A DNA stretch of 64,000 nt, taken from Rhodoplanes sp. Z2-YC6860 (GTDB taxonomy: Bacteria > Pseudomonadota > Alphaproteobacteria > Rhizobiales > Xanthobacteraceae). Location of the stretch: assembly GCF_001579845.1 (NCBI RefSeq), contig NZ_CP007440.1:2484001-2548000 (forward strand), read 5' to 3'. The notes under the pieces are model-generated. The model saw only the letters and a list, made by a program, of their open reading frames with translations. It was not told the DNA's origin and searched no databases. A program made the translations under genes and the position numbers. This document shows positions 34,148 to 41,473 of the stretch, piece after piece (the first letter of the stretch is position 1; each line of letters opens with the position of its first letter).

Positions 34148-34294
34148 GGGGCGATGTCTCGGCGTTGCGTGTCGCAAGTCGTAGCCCAAGAGACTAGCGA
34201 AAACAAACCGCCCAAAAGAACCATCATTGATCTGTCCAATGCGGCGCCGCTAAAGTGTGCCGATGCCGTCGTGAATTGAGGATGATCGATCGCC

Positions 34295-34678
34295 ATGCCG
34301 GACCAACAGGCTTCGCCGCTGAACACCTATCTCGATCATCTCGGCAAGAACGAGCTGGCTTATCAATTCAGTCCCGAGGCTGGCCGCGCGGTGTTCTATC
34401 CTCGCGTGCTGTGCCCCTTCACCGGCAGCGACAAGCTCGAATGGCGCATCAGTAAGGGGCTGGGCACGGTCTATGCGACGACCGTGGTGCATCCGGCCGA
34501 AGGCAAGCCCTTCAACGTCGCGCTGATCGATTGCGACGAGGGCTTTCGCTTGATGAGCCGGGTGGAAGACACGCCACCCGAGCAGGTGCGTATCGGCCAG
34601 CGCGTGCGCTTCCGCGTGCACAATCCCGGCGGCGATGAACCGCCTTATCCGGTGTTCACGCTTGCGGAGGACGTGTGA
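34295..34678 (+). CDS. DUF35 (OB-fold) protein partnering a thiolase
   Basis: 127 residues. The N-terminal part has LCPFTGSDKLEWRISKGLGTVYATTVVH, the DUF35 hinge between rubredoxin-like and OB domains, but the usual zinc CxxC pairs are missing. The OB-fold (FNVALIDCDEGFRLMSRVED; IGQRVRFRVHN) is intact. Such proteins pair with thiolase-like proteins to form acyl-CoA-binding complexes. Its stop overlaps the thiolase start by 1 nt. Confidence 0.87.
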   Translation: MPDQQASPLNTYLDHLGKNELAYQFSPEAGRAVFYPRVLCPFTGSDKLEWRISKGLGTVYATTVVHPAEGKPFNVALIDCDEGFRLMSRVEDTPPEQVRIGQRVRFRVHNPGGDEPPYPVFTLAEDV

Positions 34679-35832
34679 TGGCGGGGCTCACACGCGGCAG
34701 CGCCGCCATCGTCGGCGCGGCTGAGTCCGACCTCGGCCTGGTGGCTGACGGCATGTCAGTGTTCGATCTGATGGGGCAGGGCGTGCGGCGCGCGCTCGAC
34801 GATTGCGGGCTGAGCCTGAAAGACGTCGACGGGTTGTTCTCGGCCACCACCCAGAGCCGCATGTCGGTGCTGGGCCTAGCCGAATATCTTGGTATCAACC
34901 CGCCGTTTCTCGGCTCGACGATGGTGGGCGGGTCGTCGTTCGAGTACCACGTGGCGCAGGCGGCGGGCGCGATCGAGTTGGGCCTCTGCAATGTCGTGGT
35001 GATCGCCTATGGCAGCACCCAGCGCAGCGTCGGACGCAAGCAGGCGTCGGTCCGCGAACCGAACCCCTACGAGACGCCGTTCAAGCCATTCCTGCCGGCG
35101 AGCGCCTATGCGCTCGCAGCGTCGCGGCACATGCATCAGTTCGGCACCACGCGCGAGCAACTCGCGGCGGTGGCGGTCGCGGCGCGCGAATGGGCGCAGC
35201 TCAATCCCAAGGCGTGGGAGAAGAAACCGCTGACGATCAGCGATGTGCTCAACGCCCGCATGGTGAGCTATCCGCTCACGGTGCGGGATTGCTGCCTGGT
35301 CACGGACGGCGGCGGCGCGATCATCATGACCTCGGCCGAGCGCGCAAAGTCGCTGAAGAAGAAACCGGTCTATGTGCTGGGCTGCGGCCAGTCGGTGACG
35401 CACGCCAACATCACCAGCATGCCGGATCTGACGGTGACCGGCGCGCTCACGTCGGGCAAGGCCGCCTATGACATGGCGAAGCTCGGGCCCGCGGATGTCG
35501 ACGTCATCGAGCTCTATGACGCGTTCACGATCAACACCATTTTGTTCCTGGAAGATCTGGGCTTCTGCAAGAAAGGCGAGGGCGGCGCCTTCGTCAGCGG
35601 CGGCCGCATCGGGCCGAAGGGCAGCGTGCCGGTCAACACCAACGGCGGCGGGCTGTCCTACTGCCATCCCGGCATGTACGGGCTGTTGATCCTGATCGAA
35701 GCGGTGCGCCAGTTGCGCGGCGAGTGCGGCGCAAGGCAGGTGGCGGACAGCGAGGTCGCGCTGGTCAACGGCAACGGCGGCGTGCTGTCGTCGCAGGCGA
35801 CCGTCATTCTTGGAACGCCGGCGACGGTGTAA
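34678..35832 (+). CDS. Thiolase-like (SCP-x type) acetyl-CoA acetyltransferase family protein
   Basis: 384 residues from ATG 34678. The fold is thiolase (SAAIVGAAESDLG; DVIELYDAFTINTILFLEDLGF; SYCHPGMYGLLILIEAVRQLRG). At the nucleophile position GGSSFEYHVAQAAGAIELG has serine rather than the catalytic cysteine, and the C-terminal CxG loop reads NGNGGVLSSQ. These changes are common in DUF35-associated SCP-x-like thiolases, whose reaction (often retro-aldol or C-C cleavage) differs from classical thiolysis. Coupled to the DUF35 gene. Confidence 0.88.
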   Translation: MAGLTRGSAAIVGAAESDLGLVADGMSVFDLMGQGVRRALDDCGLSLKDVDGLFSATTQSRMSVLGLAEYLGINPPFLGSTMVGGSSFEYHVAQAAGAIELGLCNVVVIAYGSTQRSVGRKQASVREPNPYETPFKPFLPASAYALAASRHMHQFGTTREQLAAVAVAAREWAQLNPKAWEKKPLTISDVLNARMVSYPLTVRDCCLVTDGGGAIIMTSAERAKSLKKKPVYVLGCGQSVTHANITSMPDLTVTGALTSGKAAYDMAKLGPADVDVIELYDAFTINTILFLEDLGFCKKGEGGAFVSGGRIGPKGSVPVNTNGGGLSYCHPGMYGLLILIEAVRQLRGECGARQVADSEVALVNGNGGVLSSQATVILGTPATV

Positions 35833-35873
35833 CCGCACGCAAGTCGCTTGAAGTTTGATCGGCGGTGCAACAA

Positions 35874-36012
35874 CTCACCCTCCCCTGGAGGGGGAGGGTC
35901 GCGAGCGAAGCTCGCGGGGCGGGGTGATCTTCTTTGCCAAAAAAGTTCACCCCACCCCGCCCGCCTACGCTTCGCTCCGGCGGTCGACCCTCCCCCTCCA
36001 GGGGAGGGTGAG
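35874..36012. repeat. 139-bp MITE-like element with 28-bp perfect inverted ends
   Basis: The first 28 bases (beginning CTCACCCTCCCC) are the exact reverse complement of the last 28. Inside are a second inverted pair (GGGGCGGGGTGA/TCACCCCACCCC) and an A-rich centre. It fills the convergent gap between the thiolase-like and hydrolase genes, codes for nothing, and has the same overall plan as the repeat interrupted by IS110. Confidence 0.85.
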
Positions 36013-36038
36013 CACCGCGGATACCGCGGCAGGCGTGC

Positions 36039-36824
36039 CTACGCTCCGACCGCTTTCAGGAATTCGCCGATGGTTTGCGCGTACAACTCCGGCGTCTGCA
36101 CCGGCGCGTAGTGCGCCGCCTGAAGCGTCAGGTAGCGTGCGCCTGGGATCGCCTTCGCCACCGGCTCGACCAGATGCGGCGGGCGGACGCGATCGAGCGC
36201 GCCGGCTGTCAGCAGGACCGGACAACGGATACGCGACAGCTCCGGCTGGAGGTCGGTCGCGATCAGCATCCGGTAGATGGCGCCGTAGCTGATGGGATCG
36301 CCGCCGAGCCAGCGGGCGCGAAAGCTTGCGAAGCGCTCGGCATCGGTGCGCAGCTCTGCGGGATAGCCGTTGTCGAGCGTGTCGATCACGGTTTGCAGGC
36401 CTTCGCGCTCCATCCTCTCGACGCGGGCCAGCAAGGCCACATGCTTGTCCGCCGCGACGCTGACCGCCGGGCTGCTCGCGACCACGGCTGCGACGCGTTC
36501 GGCGTGCCGCACCGCCGTATGCAGCGCGATGGCGCCGCCGACTGCGACACCGGCGAGCGCGGCTCGCTTGATGCCAAGCCGATCCATCAGCGCGACGAGA
36601 TCGTCCGCCATGGTGTCGATGCTGAGCGGAGCACGGACTTTCTGCGACAGCCCAGCGCCGCGGGTGTCGTAGCGCAGGATTGTTCGCCCGTCTGAGAGCA
36701 GCGGCAGCACGAGGTCCCAGCTTTCCAGCGTGCCGCCCATCTCGTGGATCAGCACCAGCGTCGATGGGCCGCTGCCGGTCAGCTCGTAGCGCAGCGCCGT
36801 GCCATTGATCTCGATGAAGTCCAT
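36039..36824 (-). CDS. Alpha/beta-hydrolase-fold protein (PcaD-like) lacking the nucleophile serine
   Basis: 261 residues from ATG 36824; the frame upstream is shadow. It follows 3-oxoadipate enol-lactonase-like patterns (STLVLIHEMGGTLESWD; GRTILRYDTRGAGLSQK; LQAAHYAPVQTPE). The elbow reads GVAVG, with GCA (Ala) where the catalytic Ser should be. Enzyme activity by the usual mechanism is therefore doubtful. It starts 4 bp after the CoA-transferase beta gene, so it belongs to the same operon. Confidence 0.82.
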   Translation of the reverse strand: MDFIEINGTALRYELTGSGPSTLVLIHEMGGTLESWDLVLPLLSDGRTILRYDTRGAGLSQKVRAPLSIDTMADDLVALMDRLGIKRAALAGVAVGGAIALHTAVRHAERVAAVVASSPAVSVAADKHVALLARVERMEREGLQTVIDTLDNGYPAELRTDAERFASFRARWLGGDPISYGAIYRMLIATDLQPELSRIRCPVLLTAGALDRVRPPHLVEPVAKAIPGARYLTLQAAHYAPVQTPELYAQTIGEFLKAVGA

Positions 36825-36828
36825 CGCG

Positions 36829-37518
36829 TCAGTCCGGCAAGGCGATGGCCGGCGTTGCGAGCGGCCGGCAGTCCGGCGCAAAGGTCAGCGGCGCGCCGGT
36901 GCGCGCCCGCAGGTCCGCTTCGCTCAGCCCGTCGAGCATCTCGCGCACCACGAAACCTTTCGGCGTCACGTCGATCACCGCCAGATCCGTGTAAACGCGC
37001 GTGACGCAGCGCACGGCCGTCAGGGGCAGCGTGCAGGTCTCAAGGAGACGCGGCGCGCCTTTGCGCGTCACATGCTCCATGACGATCCAGACCGAACCGG
37101 CGCAGGCCGCGAGGTCCATGCCGCCGCCGACCAGCGGGCCCCGATTGGGAATACGCATGTCCCAGTTGGCGAGATCGCCATTGGCCGCCACCTCGAAGGC
37201 GCCGAGCACCGCCACGTCGATATGACCGCCGCGGATCATCGCGAACGACCAGGACGAGTCGACGAACGACGCGCCAGGCCGCAGCGTGACACGCCTGCTT
37301 CCGGCGTCGACCAGATCGGTGTCGATCTTGTCGGGCGGCGCGACCGGCCCGACGCCGACCACGCCGTTCTCGGACTGAATGAACACGTCGACGCCAGGCT
37401 TCAGATAGTCGCCGACCGCAACCGGCATGCCGAGGCCGAGATTGACCAGCATGCCGGTTTCGACGTCCTGCGCGGTGCGCCAGGCGATCTGCAAACGGTT
37501 GAGCGGCTGCACGGTCAT
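36829..37518 (-). CDS. 3-oxoacid CoA-transferase-type subunit B
   Basis: 229 residues. The active-site glutamate is E50 in IQSENGVVG; MLVNLGLGMPVAV and GGGMDLAACAG are further family features. With the overlapping subunit A it would move CoA from succinyl-CoA or another donor onto a carboxylate (PcaIJ/ScoAB/GctAB type). The hydrolase-fold gene follows directly. Confidence 0.9.
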   Translation of the reverse strand: MTVQPLNRLQIAWRTAQDVETGMLVNLGLGMPVAVGDYLKPGVDVFIQSENGVVGVGPVAPPDKIDTDLVDAGSRRVTLRPGASFVDSSWSFAMIRGGHIDVAVLGAFEVAANGDLANWDMRIPNRGPLVGGGMDLAACAGSVWIVMEHVTRKGAPRLLETCTLPLTAVRCVTRVYTDLAVIDVTPKGFVVREMLDGLSEADLRARTGAPLTFAPDCRPLATPAIALPD

Positions 37519-38186
37519 GACGCCACCGCCACGACGCGATCGATGTAGACGCCCGGCAGCCGCACCTGATCGTGCGGCATCGGCTCGTCCAAGACGGCGC
37601 GGACCTCGGCGATCGCGAGCCTGGCGGCGGTCGCCATCACCGGCCCGAAATTCATCTGCGCGTAGCGAAATGACAGATTGCCGTAGCAGTCGGCGGCGTC
37701 GGCGCGGATCAGCGCCACGTCGCCGGTGAGCGCATGCTCCAGCACGTAGTCGCGATCCTTGAAGTTCCGCACCTCTTTACCCTTGGCGAGCTCCGTGCCG
37801 AAACCGACCGGCGTGTAGAAAGCTGGAATGCCCGCGCCACCCGCACGGATACGCTCGGTGAAGGTTCCCTGCGGCACGCATTCGAGCTCGATCTTGCCCT
37901 CCGTCCATTGCCGTTCGAAGGGCGAGGGGTCCTTGCTATGCCCTCGTGCGGCCGTGCAGATCACCTTGCGCACGAGGCCTGCCTCGATCAGCTCGTGGGT
38001 CAGCGAATAGCGGTGCGTCGCCGAGTTCACCACCAGCGTCAGGTCTTTCGGGCCGCGATCGCGCAGCGCCCGGATCAGCACATTGGGAAAGCCCGCACCG
38101 CCAAAACCCGAAATGAGGACGGTCGCGCCATCGGAGACATCGGCGAGAGCTTCGGCCGCAGTGGCGGCGCGCTTGTCGATCGGCAT
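37515..38186 (-). CDS. 3-oxoacid CoA-transferase-type subunit A
   Basis: 223 residues from ATG 38186 (MPIDKRAATAAEALADVSDGATVLISGFGGAGFPNVLIRAL, a normal start for PcaI-like subunits). GSF/GFG-type CoA-binding loops and FYTPVGFGTELAKGKEV are typical. A 4-bp ATGA overlap couples it to subunit B. It is the first gene of a three-gene minus-strand operon. The acid substrate is unknown. Confidence 0.9.
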   Translation of the reverse strand: MPIDKRAATAAEALADVSDGATVLISGFGGAGFPNVLIRALRDRGPKDLTLVVNSATHRYSLTHELIEAGLVRKVICTAARGHSKDPSPFERQWTEGKIELECVPQGTFTERIRAGGAGIPAFYTPVGFGTELAKGKEVRNFKDRDYVLEHALTGDVALIRADAADCYGNLSFRYAQMNFGPVMATAARLAIAEVRAVLDEPMPHDQVRLPGVYIDRVVAVAS

Positions 38187-38251
38187 TGCGGTCCGGCTCG
38201 TCCGTTTTTGCTCGGACTGCATACTCCAGCGTGGGCAAGCCTTACGTCAAG

Positions 38252-38884
38252 TCAGCTGCCGACGTGCTCTGTGCAGAGCGCGGCGAGCAACGCCTCAATT
38301 GAGCGCCGCGGATTTTCCGATCGCATGACGCCGCCCATGACGGCGACGCCGGATGCGCCGGCTGCTCGCACGGCCGCGGCGTTGTGGGCGTCGATCCCTC
38401 CGAGCGCCATGATCGCGATACCGCTCCGCGCAGCCTGTTCGATCGCGCTGGCGCCGAGCGCCGGGCCGTAGCCGGGCTTGCTCGCCGTCTCATGGATCGG
38501 GCTGAGCGTCACGTAGTCCGCGCCCGCGTGTTTCGCATTCGCTGCATCTGCCACGCTGTGGGCGGAGAGCCCGATCAGTGCCGACGAGCCGAGCGCCTGC
38601 CTTGCGCGGGCGATATCGGCGATCTCGCGCACATGCACCGCGCCGGTGCCCACGTCCGCCGCGAGGTCGATATCCGCACCGATCGACAGGCAGCCGCCGG
38701 CGCGACGCACGATTTCGCCCAACTGGAAAGCCAGCGCTTTCCGCTCCGCAGGCGCGAGGTCACGGTCGCGCAACCAGAACCATCGCGCGCCGCCAGCGAT
38801 GGCGTCGCGCACGATGTCCTCCAGGGAGCGCCGCGCCAAATGTCGATCGGTCACCACCAGCAGTGGCGAGGGCAGCGCCGTCAC
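38252..38884 (-). CDS. thiE: Thiamine-phosphate synthase (ThiE), divergent form
   Basis: 210 residues from GTG 38884, overlapping the thiG stop. TIM-barrel protein of the ThiE/TenI family ([59 protein letters not shown]). The usual QLREK is WLRDRD and the NDR-type loop is [18 protein letters not shown], so it may act like TenI. As last gene of thiOSGE, joining HMP-PP with thiazole phosphate is the expected role. Confidence 0.8.
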   Translation of the reverse strand: MTALPSPLLVVTDRHLARRSLEDIVRDAIAGGARWFWLRDRDLAPAERKALAFQLGEIVRRAGGCLSIGADIDLAADVGTGAVHVREIADIARARQALGSSALIGLSAHSVADAANAKHAGADYVTLSPIHETASKPGYGPALGASAIEQAARSGIAIMALGGIDAHNAAAVRAAGASGVAVMGGVMRSENPRRSIEALLAALCTEHVGS

Positions 38885-39654
38885 GAGCCGACCAACCCCA
38901 ATTGTGGACTCGACGGCTCGGCGCGGGCTCGGCGCGGAATGCGCCCAGCTTGATACGCCAGCCGGCCGGCTTCCACCGCATGCCGCATCGAGCGCGCCAT
39001 CAGCACGGGATTGTCGGATTTTGCGACCGCGGTGTTGAGCAGCACCGCCGAAGCGCCGAGCTCCATCGCGATGGTTGCATCCGACGCCGTGCCGATGCCG
39101 GCATCGACGATCACCGGCACGTTCGACCTTCTGCAGATCAATTCGAGATTGGCCGGGTTTGCCACGCCCATGCCGGAGCCGATCAGCGAGCCCATCGGCA
39201 TGACGGCCGCGGCGCCTGCGTCGGCCAACCGCTGGCATACCACCGGGTCGTCGGTGCAATAGGGCAACACGACGAATCCCGCATCGACCAGCTGCCTTGT
39301 CGCCTCCAGCAATTCGGCGACATCGGGATAGAGCGTCTCACGATCGCCGATCACCTCGACCTTGATCCAGTTGGTGTCGAGCGCCTCGCGCGCGAGCTCT
39401 GCGGTCAGCACCGCATCGCGCGCGGTCTCGCAGCCCGCGGTGTTCAGCAGGAAGCGATAGCCTTTCAGCAGATTGATGGTGTCGGAGCCGCGCCGGTCGA
39501 GCGAAATCCGCCGGATCGACATGGTGACGACCTCGGCCCCACTCGCCACGACCGCATCGGCCATGATGCGCTGGTTGGGGTAGCCCGCGGTGCCGAGAAA
39601 CAGCCGCGAGCCGAGCGACACGCCCGCGATGATCAGTGGATCGGCTTGGTTCAT
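38881..39654 (-). CDS. thiG: Thiazole synthase ThiG
   Basis: 257 residues. [32 protein letters not shown] begins the barrel. K98 in [10 protein letters not shown] is the Schiff-base lysine. [13 protein letters not shown] and [34 protein letters not shown] bind the phosphate. It builds the thiazole ring from DXP, ThiS thiocarboxylate and dehydroglycine made by ThiO. A low-complexity tail ([18 protein letters not shown]) extends beyond the usual end. Confidence 0.95.
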   Translation of the reverse strand: MNQADPLIIAGVSLGSRLFLGTAGYPNQRIMADAVVASGAEVVTMSIRRISLDRRGSDTINLLKGYRFLLNTAGCETARDAVLTAELAREALDTNWIKVEVIGDRETLYPDVAELLEATRQLVDAGFVVLPYCTDDPVVCQRLADAGAAAVMPMGSLIGSGMGVANPANLELICRRSNVPVIVDAGIGTASDATIAMELGASAVLLNTAVAKSDNPVLMARSMRHAVEAGRLAYQAGRIPRRARAEPSSPQLGLVGS

Positions 39655-39655
39655 G

Positions 39656-39868
39656 TCAGCCTCCTTGCATGGCGCGCACGATCTCGACGCGATCGCCGTC
39701 GGTGATCGTGGTGTGCTGCCATTGGTCCTTGCGAATGAGCGCGCCGTTGAGCGCGATGGCGTAGCCCTTGGGGCTCTCGAGATCGAGGTGCTCGGTTTCC
39801 GCGCGCCACAGCTCGGCCAGATTGCCCGACATGGTCTCGCGCTGTTCGCCGTTGACGGTCAGGATCAT
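39656..39868 (-). CDS. thiS: Sulfur-carrier protein ThiS
   Basis: 70 residues from ATG 39868; the longer frame is shadow of thiO. Ubiquitin-like fold, [21 protein letters not shown] start, and the required C-terminal Gly-Gly (VRAMQGG), which is adenylated and turned into a thiocarboxylate to give sulfur to ThiG. It overlaps the thiO stop by 4 bp and lies 1 bp before thiG. Confidence 0.94.
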   Translation of the reverse strand: MILTVNGEQRETMSGNLAELWRAETEHLDLESPKGYAIALNGALIRKDQWQHTTITDGDRVEIVRAMQGG

Positions 39869-41118
39869 CGCCGTGCTCCCGCGATTTGCGCCATCGTTGT
39901 GCTGTCTCTTTGAAAGCGCGCGAGGCCGAACTGACTGGCCGCGCCGGAGGTGGCGGCGTCCATGATCAACTGCTCGATCGCTGTCGCTGTGACCGGTGCG
40001 AGCAGGATGCCGTTGCGGTGATGGCCGGTGGCAAGCAGCAGCCCCGGAATGCCGCTTTCGCCGATGATCGGCGCATCGTCGTCGGTGGTCGGCCGGAAGC
40101 CCGACCACACGGCTTCGATTTCCATCTCCTCGCTTGACGGCAGTGCGCGATGCACGCCTTCGAGCAACGCCAGAACGCCGCCGGCGGTGATCGCCGGATT
40201 GAAGCCAGCGTCTTCCATGGTCGAGCCGACGATCAATTGTCCGTCGCCCTTCGGTGCGAGATGGATCTGCTCAGTCCAGATCACGTGGCGCGGCGCGCCG
40301 GTCTGCCGGTTCGTGCGCAGCGCCAGCGCCTGGCCCTTGAGCGGCCGCATCGGGATGTCGAGCGTCGGCGGCAGGACGCCGTCATTGCTCCACGCGCCGG
40401 TGGCGGCAATCACGGTGCGTGCCCGGCAGAGTCTGGTCGGTGTGAGAACGCCGCTGACGCGCCCGCCGGTCATGTCGAGCGACGTCACGGGATGTCCTTG
40501 AATGAGAAACCCGCCGCGTCGAACGAAGGCGGACGCGAGCGCGGGCACCACGCGTCGTGGATCGACCTGATGATCGTCAGGGCAGGAAATGCCGGCGGCG
40601 ACAGACGCGCGCAGGCCCGGTTCGATGCGCCGCACCTCCATGCCGTTGAGCCAGCTTGTGTTGAGGCCGGCGCGCCGCTGCTGTTCGTGATGAAATCTGA
40701 GCCGCTCGACCTCGTCACGGCCGAGGGCGACCACCAGCGTGCCTTCGTCGCGATAATCGATCGTGGCATTGGCGTCGGCTTCGAGCGACGTGCGGAAGTC
40801 CAGCCATTGCCGCTGGCTGTCCAGGGTCAGCGCCAGCAGCTCCTCGCCACCGGGCTCGTGTTCGGCAGCGGCGGCCAGCATTCCCGTTGCAGCGTAACTC
40901 GTGCCGCTTCCGGCCTCGGCGCGGTCGAACACCGCAACCGAAAGCCCGCGGCCGGCAAGCCGCCAAGCGATGGACAAGCCGATCACGCCGGCGCCGATCA
41001 CCGCCACATCGGCTTGCGCGGGGGGCGTGGGTGCGGCGCCCGCGTTATCGGGGCGCAACTCCGCCGGTGGCTTCAGCCGTTCGCCGGGTGCGACCGTCCG
41101 GTCGGTGTATAAGGTCAT
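39865..41118 (-). CDS. thiO: Glycine oxidase ThiO
   Basis: 417 residues from ATG 41118, the first ATG after the TPP riboswitch (the open frame reaches a TTG at 41184 within the riboswitch). FAD-binding ADVAVIGAGVIGLSIAWRLAGRGLSVAVFDRAEAGSGTS and the C-terminal GHHRNGILLAPVTA are DAO-family hallmarks. It oxidises glycine to iminoglycine for ThiG. About 35 extra residues precede the dinucleotide-binding fold. First gene of the riboswitch-controlled thiOSGE operon. Confidence 0.93.
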   Translation of the reverse strand: MTLYTDRTVAPGERLKPPAELRPDNAGAAPTPPAQADVAVIGAGVIGLSIAWRLAGRGLSVAVFDRAEAGSGTSYAATGMLAAAAEHEPGGEELLALTLDSQRQWLDFRTSLEADANATIDYRDEGTLVVALGRDEVERLRFHHEQQRRAGLNTSWLNGMEVRRIEPGLRASVAAGISCPDDHQVDPRRVVPALASAFVRRGGFLIQGHPVTSLDMTGGRVSGVLTPTRLCRARTVIAATGAWSNDGVLPPTLDIPMRPLKGQALALRTNRQTGAPRHVIWTEQIHLAPKGDGQLIVGSTMEDAGFNPAITAGGVLALLEGVHRALPSSEEMEIEAVWSGFRPTTDDDAPIIGESGIPGLLLATGHHRNGILLAPVTATAIEQLIMDAATSGAASQFGLARFQRDSTTMAQIAGARR

Positions 41119-41124
41119 CGTCGT

Positions 41125-41144
41125 CTCCGCAGCTTCCGACGGAG
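41125..41144 (-). promoter_or_regulatory. Hairpin that can hide the thiO ribosome-binding site
   Basis: On the minus strand CTCCG (41140-41144) pairs with CGGAG (41125-41129), the latter being the Shine-Dalgarno GGAG 7-8 nt before the thiO ATG. This is a plausible expression platform by which TPP binding to the upstream riboswitch blocks translation. Confidence 0.55.
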
Positions 41145-41182
41145 AGCTTGGAGTTTCGATGACCGGGAGGCGCTCGAAATCC

Positions 41183-41296
41183 AATCCCTACGCCGGTATG
41201 AACCGGATCAGGTTCGAAGGATTTCCGCGCTAAACCTGCGGCGATGCCGCGGGTCCCAGCGGTTTCTCAGCCCCTTGTCGGGGATCTCCCTGGAAT
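41183..41296 (-). ncRNA. TPP riboswitch (THI element)
   Basis: Read on the minus strand, the conserved elements occur in order: GGGGCTGAGA near 41265-41275, ACCCGCGGC, GAACCTGATCCGGTTCAT near 41200-41217, and CCGGCGTAGGGA closing the aptamer. These match the pyrimidine- and pyrophosphate-binding arms of the TPP aptamer. It precedes thiO and should shut down the thi operon when TPP is plentiful. Confidence 0.95.
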
Positions 41297-41302
41297 AGTC
41301 GG

Positions 41303-41331
41303 AATGTGGAGCACGAACGTGCCGACGTCAA
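41303..41331 (-). promoter_or_regulatory. Probable thiO operon promoter
   Basis: TTGACG (41326-41331) and CACATT (41303-41308) on the minus strand are 17 nt apart, which puts the transcription start near the 5' end of the riboswitch. The -10 is a weak match. Confidence 0.45.
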
Positions 41332-41341
41332 CCCGCGGCTA

Positions 41342-41372
41342 GGGTCTGATTCAATTTCGTTGAATCAGACCC
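41342..41372. terminator. Strong hairpin between ABC exporter and thi operon
   Basis: GGGTCTGATTCAA and TTGAATCAGACCC form a perfect 13-bp stem with a 5-nt loop. There is no T-run, so it is either a factor-assisted terminator or a member of a dispersed hairpin repeat family. It separates the exporter transcript from the thiO promoter. Confidence 0.5.
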
Positions 41373-41391
41373 GTCGCTTCTTCTCTTGTTT

Positions 41392-41440
41392 GGGCATGAT
41401 CTTGTCCGAAAACCGCTTCACACTTTTCGGGATCATGCCC
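41392..41440. repeat. Dispersed palindromic repeat of rhizobial type
   Basis: GGGCATGATC (41392-41401) and GATCATGCCC (41431-41440) enclose a second inverted pair CCGAAAA/TTTTCGG (41406-41412 and 41424-41430), around CCGCTTCACAC. I recall very similar elements scattered through Bradyrhizobium and relatives, which supports the taxonomic placement. Confidence 0.75.
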
Positions 41441-41473
41441 TAGGCTGCTTTCGGGATCATGCCCTAGGCTGCT
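41426..41473. repeat. Perfect 24-bp tandem duplication at the end of the ABC exporter gene
   Basis: Two adjacent identical 24-bp units (41426-41449 and 41450-41473) each begin TTCGGGATCATG. The second carries the exporter stop codon and its last alanine codons; the first overlaps the right side of the palindromic repeat at 41392-41440. Confidence 0.9.

Noticed and set aside
34225-34245. Possible fourth copy of the GntR motif before the DUF35 gene
   Set aside because: Only the TTGATCT core matches; about 10 of 16 positions agree, too weak to list as a site.
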